From an uncultured Prochlorococcus sp. (GTDB lineage Bacteria > Cyanobacteriota > Cyanobacteriia > PCC-6307 > Cyanobiaceae), in NCBI GenBank assembly GCA_902624085.1, contig CACNWD010000014.1, forward strand, positions 1 to 32,494: a stretch of DNA of 32,494 bases, read 5' to 3'. Numbering within the stretch: position 1 is the first letter of the stretch; each line of letters starts with the position of its first letter. The notes beneath the pieces are model-generated. The model made no database searches and was not told where the DNA came from. It worked only from the letters and a program-made list of their open reading frames with translations. Below, piece by piece: positions 18,133 through 26,765 of the stretch. The position numbers were made by a program, and so were the translations under genes.

Positions 18133-19296
18133 TTAGTCCTTCTCGGCAAATTTTAATAATGCATTATTCACAGCTTTTTGCTGATCTCTTTTTGTTATCC
18201 AATGATGGTAAGTTTGATTGTGCAAACTTACAGAGTGGCCCATCATTCTTGCAGCAACGGTATCTGGCAAATCGTAGAAAATAGTTCTTACGGCCCAAGC
18301 GTGACGAAGGTCATAAGGTCTTATCTTCATCCTATACCTATTGAATTGATCAGTAATCCTTTTACCTATATTTTGGAGAGTTGTTTGGCTTAAATCTCTA
18401 TTAATTTTTGGTAAAAGAGAAGGATCATTTCCTAAAGAGTTTAATTCAAATAAGTCAACCCATTTTGGATGAAAAGGCCATACCTGATGCTCACCTGTTT
18501 TGGTGGTTGGTAAAACTCTAAGAATCTTATCTCCATTATTTTGTAGTGCACTTAAATCACAGAAAAACACTTCATGATTTCTTAATCCATAAGTGGCCAT
18601 TAGACCAAATACATATTGCCATGATTTATTTGGAATATTTCTCCATAATTCTTCAATTAAATTATCATTTGGTAAATTACGAAAACTGGCTTTTTTCATG
18701 CCGTATCCTCTTGACAAAGATTTCCATTCTGAAGGGAGACTAAGTTTTAAAAAATCTGCAAATACGTTTAAAGATGTTCCGCATTGTTTTCTACTTCTTG
18801 ACCCTTCTTGATAAGATTTCAATGTACTGAGGAATATATGATTAATATCTTTATTATCATTTTTTTTATAGATATTAATCATTCTTTTGATATAAGGTTT
18901 ATAAGAACTATTCCAAGTTGATTTTCTTGAACTGTTTAAATGATCATTTCTATATCCTTTAAAAAAATTTTTTTCAAATTCACTTATTTCTTTGATAAAA
19001 AATTCGTATGTTTTATTATTCTCCCGAATTGATGAAGTGATCCAGTCCCTCCATTCAAATTGATCTAGTTCTAGTTGTAAATTTATGAGTTGTAACTTTT
19101 TTTTTGCTTCCTCTAAACCATCAGTGTCTGCATCAATTCCTAAAGATATACGTTGCACCTTTTGAATATTTTTATTTTCTTTTAAGGGTAAAGATCCTCT
19201 TATATTAAGTTTGCCACCCCTTTTTTCTATTTTTAACTTACTTCCTTTTATTTGAAACTTTCTGTTTATATCATTAATTTCGTGAATTATATTCAT
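18133..19296 (-). CDS. Phage-type tyrosine recombinase/integrase
   Basis: The 387-residue site-specific recombinase has an N-terminal arm-binding-like domain (about 18-80: IEKRGGKLNIRGSLPL ... QRISLGIDADTDGLEEAKK). A core-binding helical domain spans about 85-205 and a catalytic domain about 210-387. Active-site residues are visible: Arg239 in YGLRNHE, Lys266 in TTKTGEH, Arg331 in PYDLRHAW, His354 in MMGHS and nucleophile Tyr363 in QTYHHW. It therefore looks intact. No tRNA, att-like repeat, phage gene or island-like composition surrounds it. It sits between cobO and hemH like a resident gene. Its target cannot be read here. It could be a domesticated integrase or the sole survivor of an old element. 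Confidence 0.9.
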   Translation of the reverse strand: MNIIHEINDINRKFQIKGSKLKIEKRGGKLNIRGSLPLKENKNIQKVQRISLGIDADTDGLEEAKKKLQLINLQLELDQFEWRDWITSSIRENNKTYEFFIKEISEFEKNFFKGYRNDHLNSSRKSTWNSSYKPYIKRMINIYKKNDNKDINHIFLSTLKSYQEGSRSRKQCGTSLNVFADFLKLSLPSEWKSLSRGYGMKKASFRNLPNDNLIEELWRNIPNKSWQYVFGLMATYGLRNHEVFFCDLSALQNNGDKILRVLPTTKTGEHQVWPFHPKWVDLFELNSLGNDPSLLPKINRDLSQTTLQNIGKRITDQFNRYRMKIRPYDLRHAWAVRTIFYDLPDTVAARMMGHSVSLHNQTYHHWITKRDQQKAVNNALLKFAEKD

Positions 19297-19362
19297 TATG
19301 GCTATATAATTATTTTAATAATGACGTTTTAAATGTCTTTTTTCAATCTCTTTAAAAGTTAA

Positions 19363-20538
19363 ATGGAAAAAGTTGGTGTCCTATTAATGAATCTAGGAGG
19401 CCCTGAACGAATTAAAGATGTAGGTCCTTTTTTATATAATTTGTTTTCGGATCCAGAAATAATAAGATTACCAATCCCATTCTTTCAGAAACCACTCGCA
19501 TGGTTAATTAGTACTTTGCGGAGTACAAAATCACAAGAAGCATATTTATCAATTGGGGGCGGGTCGCCTTTAAGGAGAATTACTGAACAACAAGCTAGAG
19601 AATTACAGAGTAAATTAAGAGAAAGTGGACTTGATGCAACAACTTATATAGCCATGAGATATTGGCACCCTTTTACTGAATCTGCAATAGCTGATATTAA
19701 AGCTGATGGCATAGATCAGGTTGTGGTCCTCCCCTTATATCCCCATTTTTCAATAAGTACAAGTGGATCAAGTTTTAGAGAACTAAAAAAGTTAAGAGAT
19801 AATGATACAGAATTTAAGAAAATCCCAATAAGATGTATTAGGAGTTGGTTTAATCAGTCTGGTTATATAAAAGCCATGGTTGAATTAATTTCGGAGCAAA
19901 TCCTTCTTTGTGAAAATCCCCCTGGGGCACATGTCTTTTTTACTGCACATGGTGTACCGAAAAGTTATGTTGAGGAAGCAGGTGATCCGTATAAGAAACA
20001 AATTGAAGATTGTTCAAATTTAATTGTGAAAGAACTTGAAAAACATTTAAATTTTAGTAATCCCTTTACACTTTCTTATCAAAGTAGAGTTGGCCCTGAA
20101 GAGTGGTTAAAACCATACACCGAAGACGTCTTGGAGGATCTTGGACGAATAAAAATAGAAGATTTAATTGTAGTTCCCATTAGTTTTGTTGGAGAACATA
20201 TTGAGACACTTCAAGAAATTGATATTGAGTATAAAGAATTAGCTGAGAGTGCGGGGATTAAAAATTTTAGAAGAGTTAAAGCGTTAAACATTAATTCTAC
20301 ATTTATAAATGGTTTAAAAGATTTAGTTATTTCATGCTTAGAAGAACCAATAGTAAATTTAGATCAAGCATCTGAATTGCCAGCTAAGGTAAAACTTTAT
20401 CCTCAAGAAAAATGGCAATGGGGCTGGAATAATAGTTCTGAGGTTTGGAATGGTAGGGTAGCGATGGTAATATTTATAATTCTTTTTATAGAAATTATTT
20501 CTGGAGCAGGTCCATTACATAAACTAGGGATACTTTAA
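19363..20538 (+). CDS. hemH: Ferrochelatase with C-terminal chlorophyll-binding (CAB) helix
   Basis: HemH inserts ferrous iron into protoporphyrin IX, the last step of heme synthesis. The 391-residue product has [50 protein letters not shown], the catalytic-histidine region [30 protein letters not shown] and [17 protein letters not shown] Pro-containing linker then leads to one hydrophobic helix with the chlorophyll-binding motif E360-x-x-N363-x-R365 (EVWNGRVAM). The CAB extension is characteristic of cyanobacterial and plastid type ferrochelatases and links heme output to the chlorophyll state. ATG 19363 is divergent from the recombinase with 66 bases between starts. Confidence 0.97.
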   Translation: MEKVGVLLMNLGGPERIKDVGPFLYNLFSDPEIIRLPIPFFQKPLAWLISTLRSTKSQEAYLSIGGGSPLRRITEQQARELQSKLRESGLDATTYIAMRYWHPFTESAIADIKADGIDQVVVLPLYPHFSISTSGSSFRELKKLRDNDTEFKKIPIRCIRSWFNQSGYIKAMVELISEQILLCENPPGAHVFFTAHGVPKSYVEEAGDPYKKQIEDCSNLIVKELEKHLNFSNPFTLSYQSRVGPEEWLKPYTEDVLEDLGRIKIEDLIVVPISFVGEHIETLQEIDIEYKELAESAGIKNFRRVKALNINSTFINGLKDLVISCLEEPIVNLDQASELPAKVKLYPQEKWQWGWNNSSEVWNGRVAMVIFIILFIEIISGAGPLHKLGIL

Positions 20539-20652
20539 CTTACTTTTTTATATTCGGTCTCTAATAATTTAGCTAAATTCTTGACATTAACTTTAAATAC
20601 TAGGCAAAATTTGAAAAATAAGCCTACTATTTAAATAGATTTATCTACTTCA

Positions 20653-22422
20653 TTGACACTAGCTTCTACACCGATACAAAAAGATAATTCAGATGATGAA
20701 AATCCTAAGTGGATAACTGGTGCTGAGGCACTAATGGATTCACTAAGAATACATGGTGTAAAAGTTATTTTTGGTTATCCCGGAGGAGCAATACTCCCTA
20801 TATATGATGCCGTCCACAAAGCAGAGAAAGAAGGATGGTTAAAACACTATATGGTAAGACATGAACAAGGTGGATCTCATGCCGCAGATGGATATGCTAG
20901 GGCAACAGGTAAAGTAGGTGTCTGTTTCGGAACATCTGGACCAGGGGCTACAAATCTTGTAACTGGTATCGCTACTGCTCAAATGGATTCTGTTCCACTT
21001 GTTGTTGTTACAGGTCAAGTTCCAAGACCTGCAATCGGAACCGATGCTTTTCAAGAAACTGATATATTTGGTATTACTTTGCCAATAGTAAAACATTCAT
21101 GGGTTATAAGGAATCCTACTGATATAGCAAGGGTTGTTTCCCAAGCATTCTTTGTTGCTGCATCAGGCAGGCCAGGCCCTGTCTTAATTGATATCCCTAA
21201 GGATGTTGGGCAAGAATTTTTCAATTATAAAACAGTTTTACCTTGTGAAACGATACCAAAGGGCTTTAAAAGGTTAGGGGAAATCAATGAAGATGATGTT
21301 AATAAAGCAGTTGAATTAATTAAGAATTCCCAAAAACCATTGCTTTATGTAGGAGGGGGAGCTGTCGCTTCAGGAGCTCATAAACAACTGCAAACTTTAT
21401 CAAGAGATTGTCAAATTCCTGTTACAACAACTTTAATGGGTAAAGGTATATTTGATGAAAGAGATGACTTATCTGTAGGAATGTTGGGTATGCATGGAAC
21501 TGCATACGCAAACTTTGCTGTCACAGAATGTGATCTCCTTATAGCGGTTGGAGCAAGATTTGATGATAGGGTAACTGGAAAATTAGATACTTTTGCACCT
21601 AATGCAAAAGTAATACATATTGATATTGATCCAGCAGAAGTAAATAAAAACAGACGCGTAGATGTAGCAATAGTGTCGGATGTTTCAGAAGCACTATCAA
21701 AAATTAATTTTGTTTTAAAACAAAATCCCTATGAACTTAAAACATCAATCTGGTTAGATAAGATCAAATTTTGGAAGAATAAACATCCCTTATTTACTCC
21801 TCCTGAAGATGGTGAAATTTATCCCCAGGAAGTATTAATCAAACTTAGAGAATGTGCACCTGATGCATTTGTTACAACAGATGTAGGCCAGCATCAAATG
21901 TGGGCAGCTCAATATTTAAGAAATGGCCCCAGAAAATGGATTAGTAGTGCAGGCCTTGGCACAATGGGTTTTGGATTGCCTGCTGCTATGGGTGTAAAGG
22001 CTGCTTACCCAAAATCTGAAGTTATATGTATCGCTGGTGATGCAAGCATTTTAATGAATATACAAGAATTAGGGACATTATCTCAGTATGGTTTAAACGT
22101 AAAAATTATAATAGTAAATAATCGATGGCAAGGAATGGTCAGACAATGGCAAGAAAGTTTTTATGATGAAAGATATTCTGCCTCTGACATGAGTTGTGGA
22201 GAACCTGATTTTTTAAAACTTGCTGAAGCATTTGGAGTAAAAGGTATCCTTATAACAGAGAGAGATCAATTAAATGATGGAATAAAATCCGCCTTAGAGT
22301 TTAAAGGACCAGTACTAGTAAATGTACGTGTCAGAAGAGGAGAAAATTGTTATCCAATGGTTCCACCAGGTAAGAGTAATTCTCAAATGGTTGGGTATGT
22401 TAATTGTGAACATATTGAATAA
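20653..22422 (+). CDS. ilvB: Acetolactate synthase large subunit
   Basis: IlvB condenses two pyruvates, or pyruvate and 2-ketobutyrate, in branched-chain amino acid synthesis, using ThDP, Mg and FAD. The 589-residue product has ITGAEALMDSLRIHGVKVIFGYPGGAILPIYDAV, the catalytic Glu in VRHEQGGSHAADGYARATG and FQETDIFGIT. It also has the central FAD region VGARFDDRVTGKL and the ThDP/Mg motif GDASILMNIQELGTL...NN. No ATG is usable before residue 28, so the start is TTG 20653, consistent with the MTLASTP-type N-terminus of picocyanobacterial homologues. The small regulatory subunit IlvN is not in the window. The 114-base upstream gap has a TTGACA (20581) but no well-spaced -10. Confidence 0.96.
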   Translation: MTLASTPIQKDNSDDENPKWITGAEALMDSLRIHGVKVIFGYPGGAILPIYDAVHKAEKEGWLKHYMVRHEQGGSHAADGYARATGKVGVCFGTSGPGATNLVTGIATAQMDSVPLVVVTGQVPRPAIGTDAFQETDIFGITLPIVKHSWVIRNPTDIARVVSQAFFVAASGRPGPVLIDIPKDVGQEFFNYKTVLPCETIPKGFKRLGEINEDDVNKAVELIKNSQKPLLYVGGGAVASGAHKQLQTLSRDCQIPVTTTLMGKGIFDERDDLSVGMLGMHGTAYANFAVTECDLLIAVGARFDDRVTGKLDTFAPNAKVIHIDIDPAEVNKNRRVDVAIVSDVSEALSKINFVLKQNPYELKTSIWLDKIKFWKNKHPLFTPPEDGEIYPQEVLIKLRECAPDAFVTTDVGQHQMWAAQYLRNGPRKWISSAGLGTMGFGLPAAMGVKAAYPKSEVICIAGDASILMNIQELGTLSQYGLNVKIIIVNNRWQGMVRQWQESFYDERYSASDMSCGEPDFLKLAEAFGVKGILITERDQLNDGIKSALEFKGPVLVNVRVRRGENCYPMVPPGKSNSQMVGYVNCEHIE

Positions 22423-22449
22423 ATGAAAATGATAATATATTTTTAAAAT

Positions 22450-22833
22450 TTGTTGAAAGTTAAAGTTAAAAATGTTGATGGATTGAAAAAACTTCTCCAG
22501 ATGATTTTAATTTTTATGGTTTTTATTATTTGTCCTATTAATACATGTTCTGCAGAGCTTTTACAAATCAAAGATGTTAACACTATTTTAGTAGGTGATC
22601 AGAATAGATCTTTATACTTAAGTTTATATTGCATAGATATTAACGAAAATGATAAGGAGAATGCTACTGAGATTTTGAAAAGAAATTTTCCAAGAGGCAC
22701 AAAAGTAAAAATAAAACCATATGGATCTAATGGCAGTAGGTTATTGGCAAAGATTTTTAGAGTTGATAATAAGACTGAAATGACTGAATTATTAAATACT
22801 TTTAACTCATCAAAAGAAAATTGTATGAATTAA
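22450..22833 (+). CDS. Secreted SNase-fold (staphylococcal-nuclease-like) protein, probably not a nuclease
   Basis: The 127-residue product has a basic N-terminus and a signal-peptide-like segment (MILIFMVFIICPINTCSA, about 18-35, predicted cut before ELLQ). The rest resembles the SNase beta-barrel: LLQIKDVNTILVGDQNRSLYLSLYCIDINENDKENA, then FPRGTKVKIKPYGSNGSRLLAKIFRV. Against the SNase pattern vRLaGIDaPE the catalytic Arg position is Ser (LSLYCIDINE), while the later arginine (GSRLLA) is kept. Nuclease activity is therefore doubtful. Starts are two consecutive TTG codons (22450, 22453); the ATG at 22501 is an alternative that keeps the whole signal peptide. It ends two bases before the convergent pgeF end. 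Confidence 0.65.
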   Translation: MLKVKVKNVDGLKKLLQMILIFMVFIICPINTCSAELLQIKDVNTILVGDQNRSLYLSLYCIDINENDKENATEILKRNFPRGTKVKIKPYGSNGSRLLAKIFRVDNKTEMTELLNTFNSSKENCMN

Positions 22834-22835
22834 AT

Positions 22836-23627
22836 TTATGAGCAGATCACACTCCACTGCCTTTTGTCGTTTTTTGATCTTCTCCATGAATGAAATTCAT
22901 TAGAAAGGGAATAAGTACATTTATTTGATATTTCAATGTTATTTGGATCTAGATTTTCCATAAGTAATTGTGAAAATGCATACTTCTTCATGTCTAAAGG
23001 AATCGATTCATAATCGTTTAGATTATTAAGCTGCTTTATCTTCTCATTCTCTTTACTTAAGGATCCATTATTTGCCGAAAGAAAATTATAAAAAGTTTTT
23101 TTATCTAATAAATAATTATCTCCTGATATTGATGGTCCAATAGAAACTAAAATATCTTTTCTTGAAGATCCCATAATCTCAAAACTTTTAATCGCATTAG
23201 AAATTATATTTTTTTCTAATCCTTTTCTTCCGCAATGAATAGCGGCTATTCTTCGTTGGTATTTATCTGCAAATAAAATTGGCATGCAATCAGCAGTATA
23301 GATCCATAAATTCTGATTTTTGTTATCACAAATTAATCCATCGGCACTAATAATTCTCTGAGAATTAAATTCACTTGTAAAAGCGATATTATTACTGTGA
23401 ATTTGCTTGAGTACACAATTATTATTCATATTTTTTATTAACTTTTCTCCTTTTGAATTTATATCGATTTTTGAACTTTCCTTTGTGAAATAAGCATGAA
23501 TGAAGTTATATCTTTTTAATAATGGAGATTCATAATAATTAATTTTGATATTATTTATAAAAGTAAAGTTTTTTTGGAATTTGATTTTTGAATTCAAATA
23601 ATTTTGAGTTAAATAATAATAATTCAA
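22836..23627 (-). CDS. pgeF: PgeF/YfiH-family (multicopper-polyphenol-oxidase-like) purine nucleoside/peptidoglycan-editing protein
   Basis: Proteins of this family (YfiH, YlmD, human FAMIN) are reported as purine nucleoside phosphorylases/deaminases and, in E. coli, as a peptidoglycan-editing factor. The 263-residue product has the zinc triad positions His77 (QIHSNN), Cys114 (TADCMPILF) and His131 (AAIHCG). It also has ADGLI and a C-terminal FHSWRRSKNDKRQW. The usual HAGWRG is HCGRKG here, and the usual CYEV is NYLL, so the pocket is divergent. The frame starts at TTG 23627; no ATG fits until Met67. It lies nine bases after the Tab2-family gene and is likely in that operon. The gene symbol reflects family only. 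Confidence 0.8.
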   Translation of the reverse strand: MNYYYLTQNYLNSKIKFQKNFTFINNIKINYYESPLLKRYNFIHAYFTKESSKIDINSKGEKLIKNMNNNCVLKQIHSNNIAFTSEFNSQRIISADGLICDNKNQNLWIYTADCMPILFADKYQRRIAAIHCGRKGLEKNIISNAIKSFEIMGSSRKDILVSIGPSISGDNYLLDKKTFYNFLSANNGSLSKENEKIKQLNNLNDYESIPLDMKKYAFSQLLMENLDPNNIEISNKCTYSLSNEFHSWRRSKNDKRQWSVICS

Positions 23628-23636
23628 ATTATTTTT

Positions 23637-24542
23637 TTAACTTATTAATTCAACGTCTTTAAGCATCCAAAAGCCCGCAAACTTTTCAATGTATGGTGTA
23701 GATTGAATTGAAATGAATTGGTAACCAGAGCTATTTGATTTAGAAGAAATAAATTTCTTATGTAATTCTTGGGCTTCATTAGGAGGTAAATCAGTAACTA
23801 ACCATTTATCATTTTCAAGCGCTTCAAGTAAAAGTCTATCCTTATCGATAAGAAGTTTTACGGGTTCAAGACTACTAAACCACGCGGCAAGAGCAATTGC
23901 CCTATCTTTACTAAAAAGTCTGAGACCTGGAATAAGGTGATCATCCTTAATATGTTCTTCTACAGGAAAAATATCTCCAAATTCTATAGGCCAAGATTGT
24001 GCTGTTCTTAAATCTCTGATTGATATCTCTGAGAATGTTAATGATTCTCCTCTTACAGCTTCAGGCAAAGGTTTAGGTTCATTTGCTATTTGAGCTGTAA
24101 AGTTAGGAGCTAATACTCCTTTAACAAAACCCTTCTCTTTTGGATATATATCATTTTCCAGATAATTTAGTCTTTCAAATAATGTGTATGTTCTCCTACT
24201 CACTAAAGACTCTAGCTCTAAATTTTCAAGAGATTTCTTTATTATCGATTTCATCGAAGATCTCCAGAATCTAACTTTTTCAGGTTTTCTCCAACCTTTT
24301 TGTTCCGCCTCAATAATTGCTTCTTTTAAGGCACTTGTCAGCCAAATAGAATTAACCTTATTAGCAGGACAAATCTTATTCCAATAGAAAATTTCTGGTG
24401 ATTCAAAACTTTTTGTTGATGAGATTATTAATTCCCACCTTTTTTTTCCGTTTTTTTCAACAATTGGTCTTGAATAGAAATCCAATTCCCAATCAGAACT
24501 TTTTAGATCTAATTGAAACCCATTTGTTTTTGAATATATCAT
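23637..24542 (-). CDS. Tab2/ATAB2-family RNA-binding protein
   Basis: Tab2 proteins occur in oxygenic phototrophs. The algal and plant members bind RNA and are needed for translation of psaB and other photosystem mRNAs. The role of the cyanobacterial version is less clear. The 301-residue product has the family features WELDFYSRPIVEKNGKKRWELII, NSIWLTSALKEAI, PEKVRFWRSSM, SRRTYTLFERLNYLENDIYP, GLRLFSKDRAIALAAWFSSLEP and a C-terminal KFAGFWMLKD. It is five bases downstream of an S1-domain RNA-binding protein, so both probably share a transcript. That placement supports an RNA or translation role. Confidence 0.85.
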   Translation of the reverse strand: MIYSKTNGFQLDLKSSDWELDFYSRPIVEKNGKKRWELIISSTKSFESPEIFYWNKICPANKVNSIWLTSALKEAIIEAEQKGWRKPEKVRFWRSSMKSIIKKSLENLELESLVSRRTYTLFERLNYLENDIYPKEKGFVKGVLAPNFTAQIANEPKPLPEAVRGESLTFSEISIRDLRTAQSWPIEFGDIFPVEEHIKDDHLIPGLRLFSKDRAIALAAWFSSLEPVKLLIDKDRLLLEALENDKWLVTDLPPNEAQELHKKFISSKSNSSGYQFISIQSTPYIEKFAGFWMLKDVELIS

Positions 24543-24547
24543 TTTTA

Positions 24548-25771
24548 TTAATCTTTCCCTTGAAAAAGAGTTTGTGCCTTTTGAGCTCTCTCATTAGCTT
24601 CATTCATAACTTTTTCTTTCTCTATTAATAATTCTCCTGGAGAATTTTCTAATAGGGCTGTATCAAGGCCTATCCTCCCTTTTTCTCTATCAATTTCTGT
24701 AATTAATGCTTTTACAATCTCTCCCTCTACAAAAACTTCTCTCAAATCTCTTATATTACCTTTTGTTAGTGATGATTGGTGAAGTAATCCACTGGTTCCA
24801 CCTAAATCAATGAAAAATCCGTAACGCTTCACAGCAAGAACTTTACCTTCTATTAATTGACCTAACTTAAGCGTTTCAAATCTCTGTAATATTGTAGCTT
24901 TCTTCTCTGATAGGACTAGTTTTTTTGATTCTGGATTTACTTCAAGGAAAGCAACTTTCAAAGTTTTATTCAATAATGATTGATAATTTTCACCGTCTTC
25001 TAATTGCGATCTTGGAATAAAACCTCTTAATCCTTCAATATCACAAGTTAATCCACCCCTGTTGAAGCCATTAACTAAGACATTTATTAATTCTCCGCTG
25101 CTAGAAATTTTACTTACTTTATCCCAGCTTTTTCTTAAAATTAATGCTCTCGCACTTACCGTGACCATCCCGTCCGCATTTTGCTCTTTTATAACCAATA
25201 CTTCCATTTCTAGGCCAATTGGAAATTTTTCTTTAAAGTTTGTGATTACGCCTAGCCCACATTCTTTTTTAGGCATATAACCAGGAGCTTTCCCTCCAAT
25301 ATCTATATAAACTCCATCACTTTCAAGGGCAATTATTTTACCCCCTATGGTTTCTCCCGTAAGACCAATTGGCTCATTCTCATTAAGTGCTGCTAAAAAT
25401 TGATCTTCATCAAAGTCGTATTCATCAACAATTCTTTCATCTTCGAAGACTCTATTCTCCTCACTTGGAACATTTGGCTTTTCTAGATTATTAAGGCTTT
25501 GATTTGTTTGTTCAGTATTGTTAAATTGAGTTTCTTTCTCTAAGACATTTGTATTTAATTTTTCGCTTTGTAATTTAAAATCTTTTTGTAGCATTGAATA
25601 CGATTCATCATTATTGCAAGAAGGTTTCACATTATTCGAAGAATCTTTAGATGTATCATTACTAATATGTTTTTTATTTAATTGAAGAAGCTGCAAAGGT
25701 TTCTTCAATTCGTTTTGATTGCCCTTAGATTTAATCTTCTTTGGGGCATTATTATCACTTACTCCCTTCAT
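24548..25771 (-). CDS. rps1b: Ribosomal protein S1 homologue with three S1 domains
   Basis: This is an RNA-binding protein of 407 residues from ATG 25771. The N-terminal ~130 residues are polar, Asn/Ser/Lys/Glu-rich and probably disordered. Three S1 OB-folds follow. The first (about 137-211) has GKIIALESDGVYIDIGGKAPGYMP. The second (about 221-291) has VLVNGFNRGGLTCDIEGLRGFIPRSQL. The third (about 301-376) has GKVLAVKRYGFFIDLGGTSGLLH. Cyanobacteria usually have a main S1 (rpsA) and a second S1-like protein; the long polar N-terminus suggests this is the second, often called rps1b or nbp1. An ATG at 25843 would overlap the divergent creatininase start, so I prefer 25771. Confidence 0.85.
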   Translation of the reverse strand: MKGVSDNNAPKKIKSKGNQNELKKPLQLLQLNKKHISNDTSKDSSNNVKPSCNNDESYSMLQKDFKLQSEKLNTNVLEKETQFNNTEQTNQSLNNLEKPNVPSEENRVFEDERIVDEYDFDEDQFLAALNENEPIGLTGETIGGKIIALESDGVYIDIGGKAPGYMPKKECGLGVITNFKEKFPIGLEMEVLVIKEQNADGMVTVSARALILRKSWDKVSKISSSGELINVLVNGFNRGGLTCDIEGLRGFIPRSQLEDGENYQSLLNKTLKVAFLEVNPESKKLVLSEKKATILQRFETLKLGQLIEGKVLAVKRYGFFIDLGGTSGLLHQSSLTKGNIRDLREVFVEGEIVKALITEIDREKGRIGLDTALLENSPGELLIEKEKVMNEANERAQKAQTLFQGKD

Positions 25772-25834
25772 AGGTAAAATAAAACTAGATAAATTTTTAC
25801 ACATTCTAAGGTAATTCCTTAGAAATCTATAATA

Positions 25835-26626
25835 ATGAACCATAAATCAATACGTAATCAATACGAATATTTATCTTGGACAGAAATAAGTGATTTTGCT
25901 GCACGGAAAAGGTCAACCATCATTTGGCCGTTTGGCGCCGTTGAGCAACATGGCCCTCATCTCCCATTAGCAACAGATAGCATTTTTGTTGATGAAATTT
26001 TAAATGATGTTTTAAAAATATTGCCTGAGGAATTACCAATCTTGAAAATACCCACTCAATATATTGGTTTCTCTCCTGAACATTTAAGCTTTGATGGCAC
26101 TTTATCAATATCCTCAGATCTTATAACATCAATGATTCTCGAGATAGGCAAACAAATTTCTGAAATGGGTTTTAAAAGGTTAATATTGTTAAATGGGCAT
26201 GGTGGGCAAATATCGCTTTTGAATACAGCAGCAAGAGAATTAAGGAAAATTGCTCCTGATCTAAACATATTTCCTTGTTTTATATGGAGTGGAGTTAAAG
26301 GTTTAAGTGATCTTTTACCTAAGAATGAGATAGCGAATGGTCTACATGCCTCTTTAGCAGAAACAAGTTTGATGTTGGCGATTAAACCAGAAATTGTTGG
26401 AGCTGAGCGACCTTTTGAAGGATTTTCACAAAACATACCAGAAGGATGGAGTCTTGAAGGAGATTCACCTACCGCTTGGATGACAAATGATTTAAGTAAA
26501 TCAGGCGTAATCGGTGATAGTAGAGGGGCGAATGAAGAACTAGGCAATGACTTAAGAAAGCTATTAGTAAAACATTGGTATAAATTGTTTCTTAGTTTGA
26601 TGTCTTCTGATTGGCCAAATGAATAG
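25835..26626 (+). CDS. Creatininase-family amidohydrolase
   Basis: This is a metal-dependent amidohydrolase of 263 residues. Family members include creatininase, formamidopyrimidine deformylase and MftE peptidase. The conserved metal region FGAVEQHGPHLPLATD carries Glu37, His39 and Asp48. Later come LNGHGGQISLLNTAARELR and HASLAETSLML, the counterparts of NGHGGN and HAGexETS. The substrate cannot be read from sequence. True creatinine turnover is unlikely in this organism, and small cyclic or formyl amides are more plausible (inference). Start ATG 25835 is divergent from the S1-domain gene with 63 bases between. A 139-base gap with an inverted repeat and promoter separates it from ado. Confidence 0.88.
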   Translation: MNHKSIRNQYEYLSWTEISDFAARKRSTIIWPFGAVEQHGPHLPLATDSIFVDEILNDVLKILPEELPILKIPTQYIGFSPEHLSFDGTLSISSDLITSMILEIGKQISEMGFKRLILLNGHGGQISLLNTAARELRKIAPDLNIFPCFIWSGVKGLSDLLPKNEIANGLHASLAETSLMLAIKPEIVGAERPFEGFSQNIPEGWSLEGDSPTAWMTNDLSKSGVIGDSRGANEELGNDLRKLLVKHWYKLFLSLMSSDWPNE

Positions 26627-26675
26627 TTTTCTAATGTTCAAATAAAATATTATTTATTGTTCGTTTTTGGAAGTG

Positions 26676-26691
26676 GTTTCAAAATTGAAAC
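26676..26691. promoter_or_regulatory. Inverted repeat upstream of the ado promoter
   Basis: GTTTCAA (26676-26682) and TTGAAAC (26685-26691) are perfect 7-bp arms around AA. They are centred about 40 bases upstream of a TATAAT box and 75-90 bases before the ado start. The dyad is not followed by a T run, so an operator is more likely than a terminator. No regulator is identified. Confidence 0.4.
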
Positions 26692-26719
26692 TATTTTCAT
26701 GATATCTACATATTTTCAT

Positions 26720-26725
26720 TATAAT
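26720..26725 (+). promoter_or_regulatory. Putative -10 box of ado
   Basis: A perfect TATAAT lies 40 bases before ATG 26766. A weak TTTCAT-like -35 sits about 17 bases upstream. Transcription would start near 26732. Confidence 0.5.
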
Positions 26726-26765
26726 TGTGTAAACTCATTGCATAATGAACAAAAGCTTTACCAAC

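Noticed and set aside
18133-19362. Integrase as the edge of a genomic island
   Set aside because: Both neighbours (cobO, hemH) are core genes; no tRNA, direct repeat or cargo gene is visible.
20581-20586. TTGACA resembling a -35 box before ilvB
   Set aside because: No -10 box is found at 16-18 bases; TACTAT at 20625 is too far. The promoter cannot be placed from this.
25772-25843. Longer start (ATG 25843) for the S1-domain protein
   Set aside because: It would overlap the start of the divergent creatininase gene and would add a non-homologous stretch; ATG 25771 is more plausible.
26056-26547. A 163-codon open frame on the minus strand inside the creatininase-family gene
   Set aside because: It lies fully antisense to a gene with clear family motifs, has no recognisable motif and no ribosome site; it is a shadow frame.
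26745-26765. Seven-residue longer start for ado
   Set aside because: Known homologues begin M-x-TLE, which corresponds to ATG 26766.
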